Positions 5,242-8,067 of a stretch of 8,067 nt of DNA are shown here, in pieces. The stretch covers positions 1-8,067 of the forward strand of contig JAGDCQ010000136.1 of the NCBI GenBank assembly GCA_017958465.1. Direction: 5' to 3'. The position numbers and the translations under genes were made by a program. Position 1 is the stretch's first letter. Each line of letters starts with the position of its first letter. Below the pieces are notes generated by a model. It ran no database searches, was not told the origin of the DNA, and saw nothing but the letters and a program-made list of their open reading frames with translations. The stretch is from Lachnospiraceae bacterium (GTDB lineage: Bacteria > Bacillota > Clostridia > Lachnospirales > Lachnospiraceae).

Positions 5242-6465
5242 ATGCGTAAACCGGAATTGCTGGCCCCGGCCGGAAACCTTGACATACTAAAGACTGCCGT
5301 GATGTACGGTGCAGACGCCGTTTATATAGGCGGCGAGATGTACGGTCTCAGGGCAAACGCCAAGAATTTTGACCGTCCCCGGATGGAAGAGGGCATAAGC
5401 TTTGCGCACGAACATGGCGCCAAGGTTTATGTGACGGCAAATATCATAGCCCACAACCGGGATATAGACGGAATAGAGGCTTATCTTAAGGAACTTGCGG
5501 AAATAAAGCCGGACGCCATCCTTGTGGCGGATCCCGGGATCTTTATGATGGCAAAGGAGCTTTGCCCCAATGTGGACCTTCACATTAGCACCCAGGCCAA
5601 CAATGTGAACTACAAGACCTACGAGTTCTGGAAAGCCCAGGGCGCGACCAGGGTAGTTACCGGCAGGGAGCTTTCTATAGCCGAGATCTCAGAGATACAC
5701 GATAAAACAAAGGGTTCGATAGAGATCGAGAGTTTTATACACGGGGCGATGTGCATTTCCTACTCCGGAAGGTGCCTCTTAAGCGCCTATATGACCGGCA
5801 GGGAGGCAAACCTTGGAGCCTGCACCCATCCTTGCAGATGGAAGTATGCCCTGATGGAGGAGACAAGACCGGGCGAGTTTTTCCCTGTCTTTGAGAACGA
5901 GCGCGGCACCTTTATCATGAATTCAAAGGACCTTTGCATGATAGAGCACATCCCGGAGCTTGTGGCGGCCGGAGTGGATTCCTTTAAGATCGAGGGCAGG
6001 ATGAAGCCTGCGCTTTATGTTGCCGTGATCTCGTCCGTTTACAGGGAGGCTATTGACGATTTCTTTAAGGATCCCTTCCTGTATGAATCAAAGAAAGAAA
6101 AATACAGGCACGATATCTCAATGTGCTCACACAGGCCCTTTGGCACAGGCTTTTATTTCGGAAAGCCGGGGACTGAAGGCCAGCTCTACGACGAAAGCAC
6201 CTACGACAGGGATGCGGTTTACCTTGGAACCGTTGAAGATGCGGATAATGACAGGGGTGTGATCTATCAGAAGAACAAGTTTTTTGCCGGCGAAGAGATA
6301 GAGCTCATGCGCCCGTTTACGGATGTTAAAAAGGTTAAGGTGCTGGAGATCCGCGATGACGACGGAAACCTTATGGAAAGCTGTCCACACCCGCTCCAGA
6401 AGCTGAATGTGAAGTTTTCCGAACCGGTTGAGAACTGGGATATTATAAGAAGACCCGCAGAATAA
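5242..6465 (+). CDS. peptidase U32 family protein, TrhP/YrrO-like tRNA hydroxylation protein
   Basis: A 407-residue protein starting MRKPELLAPAGNLDILKTAVMYG, the usual U32 opening, with GADAVYIGG next. The family signature E-x-F-x2-G-A-M-C-x4-G-x-C-x2-S is complete at 163-181; C171, C178, C194 (GACTHPC) and C198 are the expected 4Fe-4S ligands. NSKDLCMIEHIPEL and SFKIEGRMK follow, then a C-terminal beta domain. Despite the peptidase name, the bacterial homologues TrhP (E. coli YegQ, B. subtilis YrrN/YrrO) are needed for prephenate-dependent hydroxylation of U34 in tRNA. The adjacent methyltransferase would complete mo5U. AAGGAG (5231-5236) is 5 bases before the ATG and the gap to the upstream gene is 23 bases, so they are one transcript. 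B. subtilis has two tandem U32 genes here; this window has one, closest to the longer YrrO form. Exact role is inferred. Confidence 0.9.
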   Translation: MRKPELLAPAGNLDILKTAVMYGADAVYIGGEMYGLRANAKNFDRPRMEEGISFAHEHGAKVYVTANIIAHNRDIDGIEAYLKELAEIKPDAILVADPGIFMMAKELCPNVDLHISTQANNVNYKTYEFWKAQGATRVVTGRELSIAEISEIHDKTKGSIEIESFIHGAMCISYSGRCLLSAYMTGREANLGACTHPCRWKYALMEETRPGEFFPVFENERGTFIMNSKDLCMIEHIPELVAAGVDSFKIEGRMKPALYVAVISSVYREAIDDFFKDPFLYESKKEKYRHDISMCSHRPFGTGFYFGKPGTEGQLYDESTYDRDAVYLGTVEDADNDRGVIYQKNKFFAGEEIELMRPFTDVKKVKVLEIRDDDGNLMESCPHPLQKLNVKFSEPVENWDIIRRPAE

Positions 6466-6469
6466 AAAT

Positions 6470-6512
6470 AGATGTTCCATGTTGCAAAAAGCAATACGGA
6501 ACATCTTTGTTT
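6470..6512. terminator. bidirectional Rho-independent terminator between convergent genes
   Basis: AGATGTTCC (6470-6478) pairs with GGAACATCT (6498-6506); after one A-C mismatch a further 6 bp (6480-6485 with 6491-6496, one wobble) close an AAAAA loop. On the plus strand it is followed by T-rich TTTGTTT (6506-6512); on the minus strand by the complement of AATAAAAATA (6461-6470). It therefore serves both the U32 gene and the convergent DUF212 gene, overlapping the stop codon of the latter. Confidence 0.88.
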
Positions 6513-6975
6513 AATAGGCAAATATGGAGAACAGGGCACCTATCAGGAGTCCTATGAGGCCTCCCACAAAAACCTGGAGAGGAGAGTGCCCGACAAGCTC
6601 TTTGAGCTTTGGAAGGACAAGGTCGGGATCGTCCTCGGTCATGATATCTTCGATGAGCTTGTTCAGGACTATAGCCTGTTTGCTTGTTTCGTAACGCACG
6701 CCTCGGGCATCGTAGATAACGATTATGGCGAGCAGCATCGCGACTGCAAACTGGAACGAAGCGCTGCCGTACTCAGTGTAGGTAACGACAACAAAAGCAC
6801 AGACTGTGGCGGAGTGGGAACTTGGCATTCCGCCGGCGCCGAAAAGCCGCTCGAACTTGAATTCCTTATTCATGATTATATATAAAACGGACTTTATGAG
6901 CTGGGCAACGGCCCACCCTGTAGCAGCAGCCAGAAAAGGCCTGTTCAGCAAAAGTCCCTGAATGAACTGTCTCAT
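6511..6975 (-). CDS. divergent PAP2 family membrane protein (DUF212, YuiD-like)
   Basis: The 154-residue product matches the DUF212 family in length and motifs: LFGAGGMPSSHSATVCA (about 45-60), VIYDARGVRYETSKQA (87-101) and LKELVGHSPLQVFVGGLIGLLIG (124-146). These are relatives of the PAP2 phosphatase signature (PSGH and downstream His), so a role on a lipid or isoprenoid phosphate is often suggested, but no substrate is established. Hydrophobic segments lie at about 14-34, 55-68, 74-88 and 132-152, giving an integral membrane protein. A GGGAGG (6987-6992 on the complement) lies 11 bases before the ATG, a rather long spacing, and no better in-frame start exists. It has its own strong promoter (7032-7060) and shares a terminator with the convergent U32 gene; it is probably transcribed alone. 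Confidence 0.92.
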   Translation of the reverse strand: MRQFIQGLLLNRPFLAAATGWAVAQLIKSVLYIIMNKEFKFERLFGAGGMPSSHSATVCAFVVVTYTEYGSASFQFAVAMLLAIIVIYDARGVRYETSKQAIVLNKLIEDIMTEDDPDLVLPKLKELVGHSPLQVFVGGLIGLLIGALFSIFAY

Positions 6976-6993
6976 AAAACAAAAATCCTCCCA

Positions 6994-7017
6994 CGCATTG
7001 TTTAAAAATGCGCATTT
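6994..7017 (-). promoter_or_regulatory. overlapping palindromes in the DUF212 leader
   Basis: AAATGCGCATTT (7006-7017) is a perfect 12-base palindrome, and its AATGCG half (7007-7012) can instead pair with CGCATT (6994-6999) to form a 6-bp hairpin that ends directly before the GGGAGG ribosome binding site. It may be an operator, an RNA hairpin, or both. No regulator can be named. Confidence 0.4.
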
Positions 7018-7031
7018 CTATAGCAAGGGCT

Positions 7032-7060
7032 ATGATACACGTTTTTGGATTTTTAGTCAA
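7032..7060 (-). promoter_or_regulatory. sigma-A-type promoter for the DUF212 gene
   Basis: On the minus strand TTGACT (complement of 7055-7060) and TATCAT (complement of 7032-7037) are 17 bases apart, each five of six consensus matches. Transcription should begin near 7025, giving a leader of about 50 bases. Confidence 0.75.
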
Positions 7061-7077
7061 GTTTTTAGAAAAAAATG

Positions 7078-7106
7078 TTGCCGATATGAGCCGACTATAG
7101 TAAAAT
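7078..7106 (+). promoter_or_regulatory. promoter region of the chemoreceptor-like gene (sigma-A and possible sigma-D elements)
   Basis: TTGCCG (7078-7083) and TAAAAT (7101-7106) with 17-base spacing form a plausible sigma-A promoter. Overlapping it, GCCGATAT (7080-7087) matches the -10 element of flagellar sigma factor promoters (sigma-D/sigma-28). The nearest -35-like sequence, TCAAGTTT (7057-7064), lies about 4 bases too far upstream, so only the -10 half supports sigma-D. One or both may drive the gene starting at 7147. Confidence 0.5.
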
Positions 7107-7146
7107 GTAATCAGTATGAAAATACTCATCAGAAAGGTGATAGTGT

Positions 7147-8067
7147 ATGGGCAAATTAAAAATGTTGTTTACGGACTATGAAATGTCACGGGAAGAAACA
7201 ATAAAGCGAAATCAGTATATGTACAACTGTACGATGATCATCGAGGCCATCCTGGTACTCGCGTACATAGTCGAGATCGCACAGGGCAGGCGTCCGCTTT
7301 CCTTCATACTTGCATTCTACGGCTCCATGGTCGTTACCATGGCTGCCGCCACTATACTTAAAAAGATAAATCCCGCTTCGCCGTTCCTTAAAGATATCCT
7401 CGGATTCGGCTATTTTGTTACTTTCTGTATCGCGCTTTATTCCGGCCACAACTTTATGATCTTTGGCTTTTTGGTTCCCATGTTTTTCGTTTGTCTTATC
7501 GCAAACAGCCCCAAGACCATAACATTGACTGCTATATTCAGCCTGATCTTTTATGCGATAGGCTGTAAAGTCGTGCTCGATAAATTTGCGGAACAGATGG
7601 CAAAATTCGATCTTGATGCTGTTCCCGGACTTGAGGATTTCCTTAAGGCGAGAAATAACTCGGAGATCGAGATCTCAATAGCTGCAATTCTTATATCCGG
7701 TATCTTTATGTTCTTTGCGGTCAACGCTAACCATATTTTTGCTGTTAAGAACGAGAAGATCATCAAAGATAAGGGCGCTGAAACAGAGAGGATCCTCAAT
7801 TCGGTCATCACATCCGTTAAGACGGTTGAAGGATACAGCTCAGAAATGGTTGAACTGGGCCAGGAGACGCTCCAGCACGAAGACCTTCTTGTTAATGCAA
7901 TGAAGGAAGTATCCAGCGGTGCCACGGATATGGCAAACAGCATCCAGAATGAGCTTGTTGCCCTTAATACCATCGCTACCAGCGCTGATGAGTCCGATAT
8001 GAAGACCAGCGAAGTAAGAGAGCGTTTCGACGTGGTGCGTGAAGCGGTTTCCAAGGGTATCGGCAAG
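7147..8067 (+). CDS. chemoreceptor-like (methyl-accepting chemotaxis) membrane protein, 3'-truncated by window edge
   Basis: The frame is open from the ATG at 7147 to the last base, 307 codons without a stop. AAAGGTGA (7133-7140) lies 6 bases upstream. After a short charged N-terminus there are about six hydrophobic helices, near residues 27-46, 52-72, 84-100, 102-120, 124-145 and 176-198, with no large external sensor domain. From about 199 the protein is a long amphipathic coiled coil (KNEKIIKDKGAETERILN, then MKEVSSGATDMANSIQNELVAL), resembling the N-terminal arm of the MCP cytoplasmic signalling hairpin; no HAMP domain is evident. This looks like a membrane-embedded sensor joined to an MCP signalling domain, whose diagnostic tip would lie beyond the window. 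A histidine kinase or other signalling output cannot be fully excluded. The minus-strand reading frame over this region is a shadow. Confidence 0.8.
   Translation, partial: MGKLKMLFTDYEMSREETIKRNQYMYNCTMIIEAILVLAYIVEIAQGRRPLSFILAFYGSMVVTMAAATILKKINPASPFLKDILGFGYFVTFCIALYSGHNFMIFGFLVPMFFVCLIANSPKTITLTAIFSLIFYAIGCKVVLDKFAEQMAKFDLDAVPGLEDFLKARNNSEIEISIAAILISGIFMFFAVNANHIFAVKNEKIIKDKGAETERILNSVITSVKTVEGYSSEMVELGQETLQHEDLLVNAMKEVSSGATDMANSIQNELVALNTIATSADESDMKTSEVRERFDVVREAVSKGIGK

Noticed and set aside
6472..6885. 137-codon plus-strand reading frame
   Set aside because: It begins inside the terminator stem and lies opposite the well-supported DUF212 gene.
6962..7159. 65-codon plus-strand frame in the divergent intergenic region
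   Set aside because: It covers the promoters and leader of both flanking genes and overlaps the chemoreceptor start in another frame; no ribosome binding site or plausible protein character.
7551..8066. Minus-strand 171-codon reading frame at the right edge
   Set aside because: Its Ser/Leu-rich translation is the shadow of the plus-strand chemoreceptor-like frame, which is open from 7147 to the window end with helices, coiled coil and a good ribosome binding site.

Overview
The window looks like chromosomal DNA of a Gram-positive Clostridia bacterium, most likely a plant-polysaccharide-using member of the Lachnospiraceae. That assignment is inferred from gene content and order, clear GGAGG-type ribosome binding sites, sigma-A-like promoters and moderate GC; no marker gene settles the genus. 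The genes form one conserved housekeeping operon flanked by unrelated genes, with no sign of phage, transposon, CRISPR or tRNA/rRNA genes.

Layout. (1) Bases 2-853: the 3' part of a GH43 arabinanase-like glycosidase, closed by a strong terminator (861-897). (2) 914-1174: a small two-helix membrane protein of unknown function, followed by a second terminator (1173-1199). (3) A good promoter (1201-1229) starts the ireB (1340-1600) and ruvX (1597-2031) pair, which overlap by ATGA. (4) After a third terminator come a DUF1292 gene (2113-2391), ribonuclease J (2445-4124), a short membrane protein resembling only the N-terminal part of MltG (4124-4528), a TrmR/YrrM-type O-methyltransferase (4583-5218) and a U32-family TrhP/YrrO-type protein (5242-6465). 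A bidirectional terminator (6470-6512) ends this run. (5) On the minus strand is a YuiD-like divergent PAP2 (DUF212) membrane protein (6511-6975). (6) Divergent from it, and running off the right edge, is the N-terminal 307 codons of a six-helix, chemoreceptor-like membrane protein (7147-8067).

How the genes fit together. The order ireB-ruvX-DUF1292-(mltG)-O-methyltransferase-U32 matches B. subtilis yrzL-yrrK-yrzB-yrrL-yrrM-yrrN/O. The differences here are that RNase J sits inside the run, the MltG-like gene lacks a catalytic domain, and only one U32 gene is present. The methyltransferase and U32 protein probably act in sequence on wobble U34 of tRNA, hydroxylation to ho5U and then methylation to mo5U. 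IreB points to PASTA-kinase envelope signalling, and RNase J to mRNA turnover.

I found no clearly new multi-gene system. The points most worth a second look are the MltG-like protein without a catalytic domain, RNA hairpins directly in front of several ribosome binding sites (DUF1292, rnj, yuiD), a sigma-D-like -10 element in front of the chemoreceptor-like gene, and a GTGG-rich tract resembling MraZ boxes just downstream of the ireB promoter.
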